Shown: positions 13,399-25,349 of the stretch, one piece after another | Layout: the number at the start of each line of letters is the position of its first letter | How positions within the stretch are numbered: position 1 is the stretch's first letter | DNA from: Antitrichia curtipendula | Lineage: Eukaryota; Streptophyta; Bryopsida; Hypnales; Leucodontaceae | Assembly: GCA_951230915.1 (NCBI GenBank) | Contig: OX579635.1 | Coordinates: 40,672,001 to 40,736,000 of the forward strand | Length of the DNA stretch: 64,000 nt | Direction: 5' to 3' | Position numbers and translations under genes: made by a program | Notes under the pieces: model-generated | Told to the model about the DNA's origin: nothing | Database searches by the model: none | The model's input: the letters and a program-made list of their open reading frames with translations, nothing else

Positions 13399-13875
13399 CT
13401 AACCCCTGAGCATCCTAGGGGCAAAATATGGCCTTTCAAAATCTAATTTTCTAAAAACAAGGTCCAAATCCAGCTTGTACTGCCCACCCAAATAGTACAC
13501 GGTTTGACAGAGGACTGTACTGTAGTAATCCTCGGAGTGGGCGATCATGGTTCCATCTGTTGTACATGCGCATTTGTGGCTGGTCAAGTGTGCTTTTACA
13601 AAGGAAAAACATTTATTGTACATTGTGTATTCAAAACTGTAGGCTACTCCAGGTCTGAATTTCATTGAAAGTGGTGTCTCACCCTCACATTCATGGCTCT
13701 GCAAAAGTGGTCTACCAATGTCAGATCCTTCTAAAAATTGGTAGTCTGCGAGGTAACTACAATCTGTAATCCTTGCCAAAAATTGAGAGCAATCACCCAC
13801 CCCCGCATGTAAGATTTCTGCTTCCGAAGTGGCAGAGCCCCAAAATTTTTGACTTGCCACCACTAGTAAACGCAA
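13399..13875 (-). CDS. Unrecognised 158-codon open frame inside a TIR element
   Basis: The translation starts MRLLVVASQKFWGSATSEAE and ends YFAPRMLRG; the last codons (MLRG and the TAG stop) are encoded by the element's terminal inverted repeat. It is Cys/Tyr-rich, with no motif I recognise and no transposase signature. It may be chance or a captured gene fragment. It is unusually long for this AT-rich surrounding. Confidence 0.25.
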   Translation of the reverse strand: MRLLVVASQKFWGSATSEAEILHAGVGDCSQFLARITDCSYLADYQFLEGSDIGRPLLQSHECEGETPLSMKFRPGVAYSFEYTMYNKCFSFVKAHLTSHKCACTTDGTMIAHSEDYYSTVLCQTVYYLGGQYKLDLDLVFRKLDFERPYFAPRMLRG

Positions 13876-14073
13876 CTTTGACTACTATAATCTGACCATT
13901 CATACGGTGGAAAATTGCAAAAATCTCCTAGAACCTTCAGATCATAATCCTTTCCCAATTTCAACGCCCAAGTCCCCTGGATGCAAGTTCTCAGGTCGTG
14001 TAACTAGATTGTTCAGTAGGTGCTTCCCCATGGCCTCATTTCGGGACTCAAACTAGGGGTGCTCAGGGGTTAA
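13399..14073. mobile_element. TTAA/CCCC-type element with an internal open frame
   Basis: Terminal inverted repeats CCCCTGAGCATCC (from 13403) and GGGGTGCTCAGGGG (to 14069), flanked by CTAA on the left and TTAA on the right. It is about 667 bp long. On the minus strand it contains a 158-codon open frame that ends inside the left terminal repeat. It belongs to the TTAACCCCT family by its ends; its interior differs from the 42.8 kb element. Confidence 0.7.
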
Positions 14074-14220
14074 CCCCTGATGACATGGACAAAACTTCCA
14101 TTGATGTCCAAACGTTTAGTAGTGACACTACTTACCACTAGTTCTACTTAACTACCTTTGAATGATACTCAATTCCCCACTTGGCCTAAGCAACCTCACT
14201 TTATGATTCACCTGAAGATT

Positions 14221-14356
14221 CACTAGTTGAAATTCAACATCACAACCTAACTTACACTAGACACCACCTAATCAGTATCAAGGAATACTCAACAATACTT
14301 CATAATATTATAAAGACAATAGTGAGGCTCCATCTCCAACCTCACTCTTTGAGGCT
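14221..14356 (+). repeat. Direct repeat, copy 2
   Basis: Partner of 13086-13226. It shares CAACATCACAACCTAA, ATCAGTATCAA and TATTATAAAGA blocks and the GAGGCTCCATC end. Roughly three quarters of positions match by eye. The host sequence is unidentified. Confidence 0.7.
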
Positions 14357-14804
14357 ATTTTGACTCACTAGAACACCTTAAATCAAATACATATGTGATG
14401 CTAAAAGTGCTAAAAAAATGAAATTTTGAGTTTTTAATCCATACTTTGGACATTGAACTACTTCCTTTGTTTGAAAATAGTGCTTCTATTCTCAATGGTA
14501 ATTGCACTAAAAATGGATACACTATTTTCAAATGGAGGGAGTATTATTTTATACTAGGGACAATAGTGGAACATAAAGTTGGGACTTTGGCCTTCACACT
14601 ATGAATCCCAATTAAGTCCCACATTTTTATTATTTTTATTCACCTTCTACAACACAAGAAGGTTGGGATTTGGCCTTGAATTGGGACTTAGAAACTATTA
14701 AGACTTCAAACACAATGTGAAGGGGGTCTTTATGCTTGTTTCTTCTCTTCGCACCACCTATGGCTTGCATATCTCCACATTTCCACATTTTGTACCATTG
14801 AGGT

Positions 14805-15149
14805 CTTACATATCAGGACATTCCTCGGAAAAGGACAAGCATTTTCTTGAAGGATGAGACTCATACATTGCCCAACAATAGGCAAATGAAGAAACAGGTT
14901 GGTATCAACCCACCCTGGCCTCCAAAGAGAAAAATTTGTATTTTGATGAGCAAGACTCCAACAAAGCCCACAAAGCCTAACAACTTGAGTGCAAAGCTAC
15001 CCAAAGAGAAACTGTTCATCCACCCCGAAGGCAATGCTGAGAGCCAAACCCTGGAAAGACTGAATAGGAAGGGAGCGAGTAATGCCAACACAAACGACGA
15101 CGGTGGAAGTGCTATCAAAACCAGTCTCGAGCATCCGGGTTTGGCCTAG
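14805..15149 (+). CDS. Possible orphan terminal exon or gene fragment
   Basis: A G+C-richer open frame follows a plausible acceptor (CATATCAG at about 14817) and reads DIPRKRTSIFLKDETHTLPN, then INPPWPPKRKICILMSKTPT, to a TAG after SLEHPGLA. About 110 bases downstream an AATAAA lies at about 15255 on the same strand. The translation is Lys/Pro-rich and not recognised. Its 3' end converges on the 3' end of COG7. No upstream exon was identified, so this could be a relic of a transposed gene piece or a small unknown gene. Confidence 0.3.
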   Translation, partial: LTYQDIPRKRTSIFLKDETHTLPNNRQMKKQVGINPPWPPKRKICILMSKTPTKPTKPNNLSAKLPKEKLFIHPEGNAESQTLERLNRKGASNANTNDDGGSAIKTSLEHPGLA

Positions 15150-15347
15150 GATTAATTAGTCCTAGCTAGTTTCAGAACTGCATAACATACTCTGCACATA
15201 TTCTGTGACAATGTGTACGCATGCCTTGACGGAGATTTTGTAATATTTTCTGTTAATAAAATCAATTGAAGCCTCTGCGAGCACTGATGTGATCTACTGC
15301 GCCAACATCCGCCTTGCACTTTGTCAATCAATCGCAGGACTACTACT

Positions 15348-18300
15348 CTACGCTGATTCTACCTTGACTTGGCGAATCTTACAAACCAGACGAAAGGTTG
15401 CATTATCGATTCCATCCTGCTCTGCGACCTCCGAAAGCTTGTCGCGCGGGGTCGACACACAAACTTGGAAAGTGTGAAGGACAGGTGGGATGGACATAGA
15501 AAGTGCCGTGAGTACGTTGCTTAAATACTCGATGTCAGCCGAGAGCTGGAGTGCACCTCGGTCACTCAGAGCGTGAATTCCCCTGATTTGATCGATATAA
15601 ACTGCAATTGCCCCCTCAGCAACCTGTGCATACATAGGCAAGCGATGGTTAAAATGCAGAAAAGTTATAACTACCACTTACAAATCGTGACTGAATAATA
15701 GAAATGATCATTGGCGACGTAGACAATCTATTACCAATAGGAAGAAAGGAATAATATTCATCAATTTTGAAGGGCAGAAAATATGATTTAACTACTGGCT
15801 TCCAAGGTGAGCTCTCTATTTTTGGCCGGGTCACTTAGGGGTTAGGAAATGAAGGACGATACCTTGAACATCCACTCCGTTGCAAAATATTGTGCATCGT
15901 CGGAGCCCTCCTCTACGCCCTCGGGACTTCCACTCCCCGCCAAGGGAAGTAACTGTTGAGGAAGTGTTAACAAGTACTCCCCAATGCTTGTAACATACTC
16001 GGATGCATAAGCACTGAAGCTTGGAAGGTTAAAAAGGTTTTCTTTTTCCTGCTCGTTCCAAACTGCCTCCCGTGACATATCTGAAATCTTTGTCCTGACT
16101 TTCGACATGAGAACTTCATACACAAGCTCGTTTACGGCCTCTGTGAAAGCAGCTACCCTTTGGGAGGTGTGGGGTAGTGCATGAAATTGTGGATCCTTAA
16201 CCTGTTACCCACGACAAGAGATGTCAGTACTTTAAGCATAATTCTAAAAGAGAAATGCACACGACACGTAATCAAACTAGGACCCTGCCCGCACCACGAG
16301 GTGCCAATTAGCTGACTAAAATTAGTTGCTAAATGGACGCACTGACCTTCAAGACAGATAGCAAATTGGTGCCGACTCCCGCTAACTAACGTGAATTGAA
16401 AGTACGTGGGTTTACACCAATTCACTCACAAATTTTGGACAAGTAAACTAACTATGCCTATCCCAATGACTTAAAGTGCTAATCCCAATGACTTAAATCG
16501 GTCCCAACCAACAGTTAGTTAACTTGAACGCCAAACTCCCCGTTAATTACCTTACAAGTGCGGGCACACAAATGGTTAGTTCCCTTCCACCTAGCTTTGA
16601 CACCCCCTTTAGTTAATTGGTGCTACTGAGTTGGTGCGGACGGGGTCTAGGAAACCAATGGACATAGGAAAATCAATGGGACTAGGAAGTGTAGGACCTG
16701 TTCCAACAAATTTGCTAGTCTTTTTGCTTTTTCAGGAGAATTGATCAAGCGTAGATTGCCAATATCAAGCCCCATCGGCCCTGCAATTGTGTCATCCATA
16801 TCCTCGTTCTCAGAAACTGTGAGCGGAAGAGGCGACAAGGAGCTAGTCAGCGCTCGAGACAGCTGTAAACTACTGCCCAACCGAGACAATGTTGCTCGTA
16901 GAGAGGCCTCGAACACGGCTGAGCGGCTACTCAGGCCTTCGGCAACCGTCAGAAGCTGGAGTGCTCCTTGTACAATGGTCCACTCTTCCTCTTCCGGTAC
17001 AACGTCCAGAGCTGCACCAGCCCCCTCTTTCTTGACAGGTCCTTCCAGTAGCCCTGCATCTTTCTTTAGGTTGGACAGGTCACTTGATCCCAGAAATTCT
17101 AAAATTCGATCAATTCCACATATAGATCGCAACGATTTGAGAATTTCCAACAAGCTAGCCAAGTAATGGAGAATGACTTCGTCAAGAGTGCGCAGTAAAG
17201 CCTCAGCTTCGACACCTCCAGTAAAGGTCATGCACCGCTCTACTGCAGCTTCAAGTGCCATAGATATTTCAGGAATTGATGCTTCCATTCTTCGAACTGT
17301 TTCACTGAGCTCCACCCCACGTTGACCAAAGCCCCGCGAAACTGCTCCCCGCAAATCTAATGCTGATACTTCACCTAGAAGTTGAATGCGCTCCAGCTCC
17401 CCATACCTGGAACATCGCAGCACTTAGGGTGAAGTTTTTGCAAAACGAACAACCTGTGTACTACATCATGAGGGAACTGAAAACCGGTATACAGCTGCCC
17501 CATTACCGATAAATCGTAGAAATAGTATAATATATCCTAGGCTCAGATGATTTGATATGCAAGCCTTTTATTAAAAGGCTCACCTTTGCTTGTAACCTTC
17601 AAACGGTTGGAAAACTGCTCGAAGAACCTTTGCTAACTCAGCAACGTCGATAGTAGAAAGCAAGTGCAAGACATTCTTTGAAAAAGCTTCTGAAACGCTG
17701 TGTAATCCTATGAGTAAACCCAAAGTTGAGAATTGACCATCTCGGGAGCCATCACCACCTGGCACTTGAGCTGATCCAACAAGCCCAAAAAATTTAGTGA
17801 ATACTAGAATGAAGATAGTGACAGAAAATTGAAAGACAAAAGCAACAGGACTCCCCAAAATATTAAATATGTTCATAAAATGAAGAAGAATAAAAAACAA
17901 AACATTATGCGGTCTGAATAAAACAAATTACTCAAAACAAGTTGCATCCAAAGGGTCAATTTGAACATAAAATGGTAAGTCTCAGATGAAAATCCTCCAC
18001 CATTGAGCCCATTGACGAGGGATATACCTCCTATCAGAGCTCTGGATGCTGCAATAGCCTCTGATGTAAAGGTGTCAATGCGGGTAACAAAGCTTGCAGA
18101 AATCGAATTCATGGTCTCAATCAGCAGTCCGGGTACCAATAACTTGTAGTCTTCTGGAAATGCTACCATGCACCTGTCCAGCAGTGGAGGTTGTGAGAAG
18201 CCATAATAATATAATAGCAGGTGCGCCCAAGATGCCAACATCAAACAGTGCTTAGCAGACGTTGAGGTCCAAGGGAATCGCCCTAACCCGGACAAGATCC

Positions 18301-20939
18301 TCACTCAGACATGTCTTTTGCTGAAAATTAGAGAAAACACCACTACACCTCAACCAGACCATACTACTTGATGACGTCGTCCTCTGTATGCGGTAGAAGA
18401 ATTAAAAAATGTTATGTTTACCATTTTAGCTCTTGCTCAAGTACAAGGAGGACTTCGTCGTAGTAGTGTGGCAACCACTCAGCAAACGATGTTGTTGAAC
18501 CATTAGCTGAAGTTGACATGGTTGCAGGCCTTCGGTCACCTCCCGTGCTGCTGTCAGTAGCCGCAGCCTTGGCCAAAGGGATGCCTACTTTAGCAGACTC
18601 GAATTCCTCCCACAAGCGCTTGAGAGGGCGCATTCGCACACGCGTGTAGTGCTGCTCCAGCGACTTGTATCGACCTATTGTAATGAGGATATTCCGAAGT
18701 CCTTGCGTACTCTCCACCTGGTGACAGCAAGCATTAGGTCAGTAACACGCACGTTCACAAATTGCAAACTACACAAAAATATTGAAGCACAGCGCGTGAA
18801 ATTTCTCAGCGGCTATTTCCAAATCTAAAGGTCCGGGTTCAATCAATTTTCGCAGCACCATCATCACTATAACGAATGCTATTCTGTTCTAGAAGAAAAC
18901 GCCATTGCTGCCAAGGAGCAATACTAAGGATCGACCGCAGGTAGGGCATCCTACAAAAATTAGTGCCACAGCATCGAGACAAGGTATTTCTACATCAAAA
19001 TACTTATTATCCAGCATGATTGATCCTGAAATCAACCGTTTGCCAGTCTGGTTACCATTGCTTGTTGCGTTAAATATCTCTTCATCTAAGCAATATATAT
19101 GTTGCTCAAACCGTCAAATAGTGACCAGATTCCGATCATTTCTATTCATGTCATGCTACTCTATGTAAAGAACTACACAGATATACTCCCAGATGATACG
19201 TATCATTCTTACTCATTCAAGTAACGGAAGAATGCCCAGCATTGATTATCAGATGCAACTTTAATCTCTGTACATGGTAGAACTGTGGTAACCATACTTC
19301 TTATATGTTTGTAATCTATTTTCTGAAGGAAAGTCAGATTCAGAGATTCAGAGTTAGATGCCAACCTTCCGTTGAGTAAGAGCATCTGCAAGTCGCGGTT
19401 GCACCATGCCCTCCAGCCGATCCTCAAGTCCCTCCAACTGTCGCTTCACATTTGCAAACTCGGGCACCTGCTTGGCCATCAGATCGGAAGAGTGTCAAAG
19501 ACAATAATACCTTGACTCATCTATATCGACAAACAAAAATCAAAGAAACCCCCTTGTCGTCTCAGAGCAGCATGCTCTACGGCAAGGTAGAGAATACTAA
19601 ACCCGTTAGAGACCAGATCCCCGTCTCTAATACTGATCCTGCTTACCAACAGCAACTCATCTATGGCCACAGATCTTTGAATGGAAATGGGTTGTCCTTT
19701 GTCAATAACAGTGATCTACAACCTCCAACTTTGAAATTGCATAAGAAATTCATACACAGTAATGAAAATATGGTCTCTGACAGATTTGGTTCTTCCACCC
19801 AAAGTGATCTCTCCGAAGCTCAATAGTGATCTCTCATTGGAATCACACTCCAAAATATTGGTCGAAATGCTAAAAAATGACGTAAGCAGAATCCTCTACC
19901 TTTATACAGAACACCAGTCATAGCTAATGAATGATATCATGGGTACAACAATAATCAGTGATGATTAGCAAGAGGTTTCCTAAGCACCTCAATGGCACTC
20001 TGGTAGGAAGGACCACTTTGTATCCAGGGCAGCAGAATGTGATTATGGAAGACTTACTTCACCAACTACTGCCAAGCAGCGGCGCATTTGAGCTAAAGTT
20101 TCGGCCGCTTGTGGGAGATTCCCACTGGCAAAAACATCCTCAACGCTGGCGCTCAGCTTTGCCAACCCCGCAGCATCCTGAAAGGGGAGAACAATGCACG
20201 GCTTGCATTAGTACCTCTTCTTCAAAATTACAAAAACTGGTGGTGGATTCTTTGTGAGCATCTTCAAAGCATTGCACCTTGGATTAATTGACAAGTAAAT
20301 GAACAACAAACAGCCAGGGAAATTATGAAAAACGAATTATTGTACCTGGAGTGTTTCATGTGCCGCTTCCATCCGCTGCTTTACGGCATCTACACGTGCA
20401 AGTGCTGCCACTGATTCCGCCGAGGTGCCCTCAGCCTGTATTCAACAAATAAAGGTTGCCGTATTCGTTAAAACAGGCAAAATTTCAAGAAAATTCGCCC
20501 TATTTCAAAAGGACCTGGGATCTAAACCTTTCTGCGCTTGAAAGTCATAATTTCGGCACTCTGAAACACGCCATAAAAGGCGATTGAATTTCAGCATCCT
20601 GGTGAAGAAGAGCACGAGCCTAAACCCTAAGATCAGGAAACAGGGGAGTCGGACCTGTTGCAGCTTGTGAAGCACGGCGGAGACGGTGGATCGGAGGGAG
20701 ACGGCATCGTCGCGCACTCGGAACACGTCTCGCGACGCGCGCGGCACACGCAGCAGCGCCTGCGCGCTCTGATCCTCCAGCGACGAGGCGATGCTCTCCG
20801 CCATGAGCTGCAGCTTCATCTCCAAGTCTCCCAGGTACTTGTCCAGGGAATCATCGGGGTGGCGCGCCTTGCACGCGGCGTTCACCCACGACTTGGCGTG
20901 GAACTTGTCGTCCCCGAACGAGGCCAGATCCAGCATCAT
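15348..20939 (-). CDS. COG7: Conserved oligomeric Golgi complex subunit 7
   Basis: Ten exons: 20939-20655, 20435-20346, 20177-20058, 19467-19366, 18717-18422, 18173-18028, 17758-17584, 17406-16698, 16201-15863, 15623-15348. All phases agree, giving 845 aa against about 836 in Arabidopsis. The start MMLDLASFGDDKFHAKSWVN matches the plant COG7 N-terminus, so I chose the first of the two adjacent Met codons. Other family blocks are ALLRVPRASRDVFRVRDDAV in exon 1, ALDLRGAVSRGFGQRGVELS in exon 8, EYVTSIGEYLLTLPQQLLPL in exon 9 and DIEYLSNVLTALSMSIPPVL in exon 10. COG7 is a lobe B subunit of the COG tether, which handles retrograde vesicle traffic within the Golgi; in plants it is needed for Golgi integrity and normal cell expansion. 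The exon 6/7 junction (GGAG/GTATAT to CCAG/GTGGTG) lies in a poorly conserved stretch and is the least certain. It is one of two single-copy genes lying between the inverted nucleotidyltransferase copies. Confidence 0.93.
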
Positions 20940-22392
20940 GGTGCAAAGCAATGCAAGCAAACAAGGCGATCGCAGCTAAAAGGGTTTGCTACATCACAGC
21001 TTTCCCTTCTGGGGCTCTACTTATTACTGTCGCATCTAGTCCAGAAAAAAAAAAAAAACGATTCATTCAAGCAATCCGCTCTGCAAATGCAATCACGACG
21101 GGGCTTGTCAACCAAATGCGCCTGCAAAATTTTGTCGCATTGCCAATAAACATTGCCGCGAAGAGTAGTGAGTGCTGTGGAGTCTGCACTCGTCAGACGT
21201 GAACAATCTGCTCGAAGACATGCTTCGGAGCAATACACTCAATCTTCTCTAATTGCACTGCCTCGCTCTGTGATATTATGGAGGTGAGAAAATTTTGTGT
21301 GACATGAATATGTGACATTAAAGAGGTAAAGCGCAGAATCCATGTTGAGTACCGTACCGAAGATACTCCTAAAACTAGATGTCACAGTTTCAGTGAAATT
21401 ATTTCTCAAAAAAAAAGAAACTTGCTTATAAAAAACATTAATTAATTTTAGGCATTTGTCTAATCACATTTCCCTATTTGAATTAATTATTTGGCAATGA
21501 ACATTGAACCTAACTACAAGGTATTCAAGATTGCAAAAAAATCCAATTTTTTTTTCCATCAAAGATTTGATGTTCATGGATGTTGAAGACATGTATAAAT
21601 GGTGGGTTTAGATTTTTAAATACTTGTCTAATATGTACACTCAATATTGTTTTAAATTTTAAAATTCTTTTATTCATTTTCATTAGAAATATCACCTTTC
21701 ATTGTATCCTTCCTTGTACATACACATACCATGAGAATCAACATGATAGTGAACATAATAATTTTCATTCATAGATTTCTAGCCAATCATTTAAATGGGA
21801 AGGATTTATTGTATAGGGGGAGCTTGGTGCAATGGGATGTTCCAGTGAAGAGGGTTGCTAGGCTCAACAAAGAAGGTCCTCCATAGTGGGATGTATTATG
21901 CACCAAGCCTCACCCAACATAAAAATCTATGGTTATTTTTGTATTCAAAAACCAAATTGTAATCATAAGGACACTCACAAGGATATCCATTTGACAACAA
22001 ACCTAGATCTCACAAGTTGTAAATCTTCCAAGAAATAAATGGACACTCAACATGCAAGTATATACAATAGAATTATCTCCTTTTTTCTCCAAGATAAGGG
22101 AATTGGTCAATGGGATTCTAATTATTTTTTCTTTTTAGGAATCAAATTTCTATTTTACATTACATAGTGAAATTAGATTGCCCCTCACTAATTTCTTGAC
22201 ATTCTACACTATAGAGATATGTACTCTTACTATAGAAGGATATAGTAAACTTGGAACCATGTGTGTTGCATGGGTTGGTGCATTGGTTCATGGCCCAAGT
22301 TTAGAGAGTCACATGCATCTCTATGTAGAAAAGCAATGAGTCATGAGGTAACTTCTCTAGGTAAGGCAACCCAATTTCACTATTTGGTGTAG
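20940..22392. other. Upstream region of COG7 and AT-rich intergenic DNA
   Basis: The first 250-300 bases upstream of the COG7 ATG are relatively G+C-rich and probably hold its 5' UTR and promoter, including an A14 run at about 21045. Beyond about 21400 the sequence is AT-rich with no gene seen. Confidence 0.5.
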
Positions 22393-22684
22393 TAAGGTAG
22401 GCACGGCCCAAAATGCGCCACTAACCCAGAACCACCATCATCACTATGTGTACATCTCCAAAATCAATATGTACCTATATGGAAGAGATGATTTTAGAAC
22501 TTCTATCAAAAAAAAAACTTCAACCCTTCATATCTTTTGCATGTGGTATTCAAATGTCACATTCTTTGATGCATTGAAAATTATTTTCACTTGCCAACAA
22601 GAAAATATGAAAATTTAACCTATCTAATAATAGTAAAAAATAGCAAAAAGTGGCGGTTCTAGAGGGAGACTAGTGCCCACCTTA
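22393..22684 (+). mobile_element. AGGT/TA-type element, family 2 (short, uninterrupted copy)
   Basis: Ends AGGTAGGCAC (from 22395) and GTGCCCACCT (to 22682) form an inverted repeat, with TA on both sides. The interior aligns with the elements at 35108-35661 (minus) and 44024-44636. At the point where the 44 kb copy is interrupted, this copy reads CAACCCTTCATATCTTTTGC and is uninterrupted. Confidence 0.7.
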
Positions 22685-24075
22685 GAGGTGATGTACAATA
22701 CAAAGAGTGAGATAATGCAATGGCACACCTTCCCATAGAAGAAAACCTCCTTCCAAACTATAAACAACATTTATAAGAGGAGGCTTGAAAACAATTCGTG
22801 CAAAGGGTTGTTAATTTGGTGCAAATTATGTGTGATGGTCAACAATGGTCCTATGTGGATGATTTTAGAATATTGATGATGTGAAAAGGGAGACTGTAAT
22901 GTGAGGTGTTTGCTCCTAATTGACACTATGTAAGGAATCCTACAATCCAATTTACTAACAACACCATACTTAAGTTCTTAATTACTAGTCACACTGTAAT
23001 GAAGTTCTTAATTGTCAGGCTTTATTGTTTTCAGGCTATACATGTGCATGTCTCCATTTTTGGTCCTCAAGTAGACATTTTCAGCACTCAAATGAACATA
23101 GTAAGCATTCAGTGAATCAATTTCTGCACTTCCTTGGCTCCATTAAAAGGCATGCTTCAATTCATCATAGTTGTAGCCTATGAGCACTAACAAAGACCTC
23201 CCCATCTCACTCTTTAAAAAATCATATTTGATTCAATATTTTATTCATGTCAAGTCAGAAAATGAAAATGAAAATTTGCACTAATGTGTGCCTCATTTCT
23301 CTGTCTCCCTCCGTAATGTACAGAATTCTTCTGGGACCACCCATTTTTGCACAGAGCTCTTTCTTCGCTTTGATGCACCATTTCTGAGCCTGTTACCTTA
23401 TTGTAAGTGGTTCATAAAGCGATCTGCTTCTTGAAACAATCATGTAGGTGGTTCCAAAACAAATTAAGTGGTGGTTCTAAAACGGACATTAAGTGGACTG
23501 TCAACAATGTGAGCATAATTAAGATTTGTCATTTACTGCTTCAAACTTTGCCAATGGATGGATTACGAGCTAGGGAGGGTCCATTTTAAAGCCAGTGTGT
23601 GTTCACTTAATTTTTCTAAATGAGAATTGATTGTCCAATTGCCTTCTTACAAATGTTAAAAGAATGTAGGGTCTGTTTAATTTTAGTAAGGGTCGCATTT
23701 AGGAACCTTGTGTATTACTTTTTGCATGCCACAGTGCTTGTTTTGGGTCAAGACATATCTTTTTTCAGACTGCATGTGTGTGGGTTTTGTAAGACCTAGG
23801 ATCACAAATAGTTGCCTATGGCAGAATTCTTTGAAAATTCATAAGTAATTCATAAATACTCCAAAAATTATGAAACCACTTGTGTTAGATTTTGCATCAA
23901 TTTTCCTTCAAGTGAAAAATAAGGGAAAATATTTTTGAGCATTTGAAACACATCAGAAAGACCCAACAGCCCTTAAAGGGTCGCTTTATGAGCCACTTAC
24001 CTTACTAGCAGAACATCAACGTTGGTCTATGGTGAAGGCAATTTCAAAATTCAAAATCACTCATTCCACAGAGGC
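22685..24075. other. AT-rich intergenic DNA, no gene seen
   Basis: It holds scattered ends of AGGT-type elements (a CCTGTTACCTTA near 23390 and CACTTACCTTAC near 23995) without clear partners. No coding sequence was recognised. Confidence 0.5.
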
Positions 24076-24420
24076 TAAGGTAACAGACTCGAGAATAGTT
24101 CGGGCATTAAGAACCGCCCACCTGTAAAATGTACACAATTTGTACATGATGTTTTTTCATAGCCTTCACTGATGTACAAATAGTGTACATTTCAGGGGTG
24201 GACGATTTTGGAGCCCTATGCCAGTTCAACTTCAAAAATTCATAGCTAATTTCAAAAAGCTCCAAAAAATATGAAACGACATATGACATCTACAAATAGG
24301 TTAGATGCCAAATCCACTTCTCTTTCAAGGAAAATTTATTGAAAATTATTTCAAGAAGTTTTGCCTTCCCAAAATTCAGTTTCAGCTCTTAGGTGGGCGA
24401 TTTCTGAACCTGTTACCTTA
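24076..24420. mobile_element. AGGT/TA-type MITE, family 1
   Basis: Perfect 11-bp inverted ends TAAGGTAACAG (24076-24086) and CTGTTACCTTA (24410-24420). If the outer TA is the target duplication, the element is 341 bp. The inside carries an imperfect hairpin (GTACA...TGTAC) and aligns with 33986-34316 and 44152-44483. Confidence 0.8.
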
Positions 24421-24468
24421 CTATGTTGAGGAAAAGGGAATCGTATTCTGACATTCCAAGAGGCCTAG

Positions 24469-25349
24469 TACTGTACAGTACCCGGAAGTAATGTTACGTA
24501 ATCCATGTTTTGGCATTCCAAACAAGTTTGCTTAACAAAAAGTATAAAGCTCATTTCAATACCATATTTTTGGTATTTGATTCTCATGCATTCTCAATTG
24601 ACCATACCAAATTTTGGTTACTAAAAACCAAAATCCTATTTTTGGTAAGTTGTTTTGTGTTAAAATCATGATTTTACAAGAAAATTGATTAAAACATATT
24701 GGTGATGAATTTTTGAGATATGATTACATGGATATGTAGGAGACATCCATACACACATCTTTTCTATTAACAAACATCTTTTAAAAGTTTAAAATTCTGT
24801 CAATAGAGGTCCAAATGTTGGAGTGATCATGACCAAATTTAGTAAAATAGATAATTCTTTGTGAAAATTAAATTGTGCTATTTGACTCATACATTATGAT
24901 TAAATCTATACCGTTAAATATGATGATATGTTTATTTTGCCAAAAGTTAATTTCCACAAAGAATTATCTATTTTACTAAATTTGGTCATGATCACTCCAA
25001 CATTTGGACTTCTATTGACAGAATTTTAAACTTTTTAAAGATGTTTGTTAATAGAAAAGATGTGTGTATGGATGTCTCCTACATATCCATGCAATCAAAT
25101 CTCAAAAATTCATCACCAATATGTTTTAATCAACTTTCTTGTAAAACCATGATTTTGACACAAAACAACTTACTAAAAATAGGATTTGGGTTTTTAGTAA
25201 CCAAAATTTGGTATGGTCAATTGAGAATGCATGAGAATCAAATACCAAAAATATGGGATTGAAATGAACTTTATACTTTTTGTTATACAAACTTGTTTGG
25301 AATGCCAAAACATGGATTACATAACATTACTTCCGGGTACTGTACAGTA
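24469..25349. mobile_element. Long fold-back element 1
   Basis: Two arms of about 410-430 bases are inverted copies of each other, differing at only a few positions, around a short loop centred near 24909. The ends carry TACTGTACAGTACCCGG and its complement, itself containing the palindrome GGTACTGTACAGTACC. No protein is encoded. The right terminus is shared with fold-back 2. Confidence 0.88.

Noticed and set aside
13086..14356. LTR retrotransposon bounded by the direct repeats
   Set aside because: The repeats are only about 140 bases and imperfect, with no TG...CA ends, primer-binding site or gag-pol sequence between them.
19452..19826. 124-codon plus-strand frame within COG7
   Set aside because: It overlaps COG7 exon 4 and intron 3 on the opposite strand, resembles no known protein, and shows no splice or polyadenylation context.
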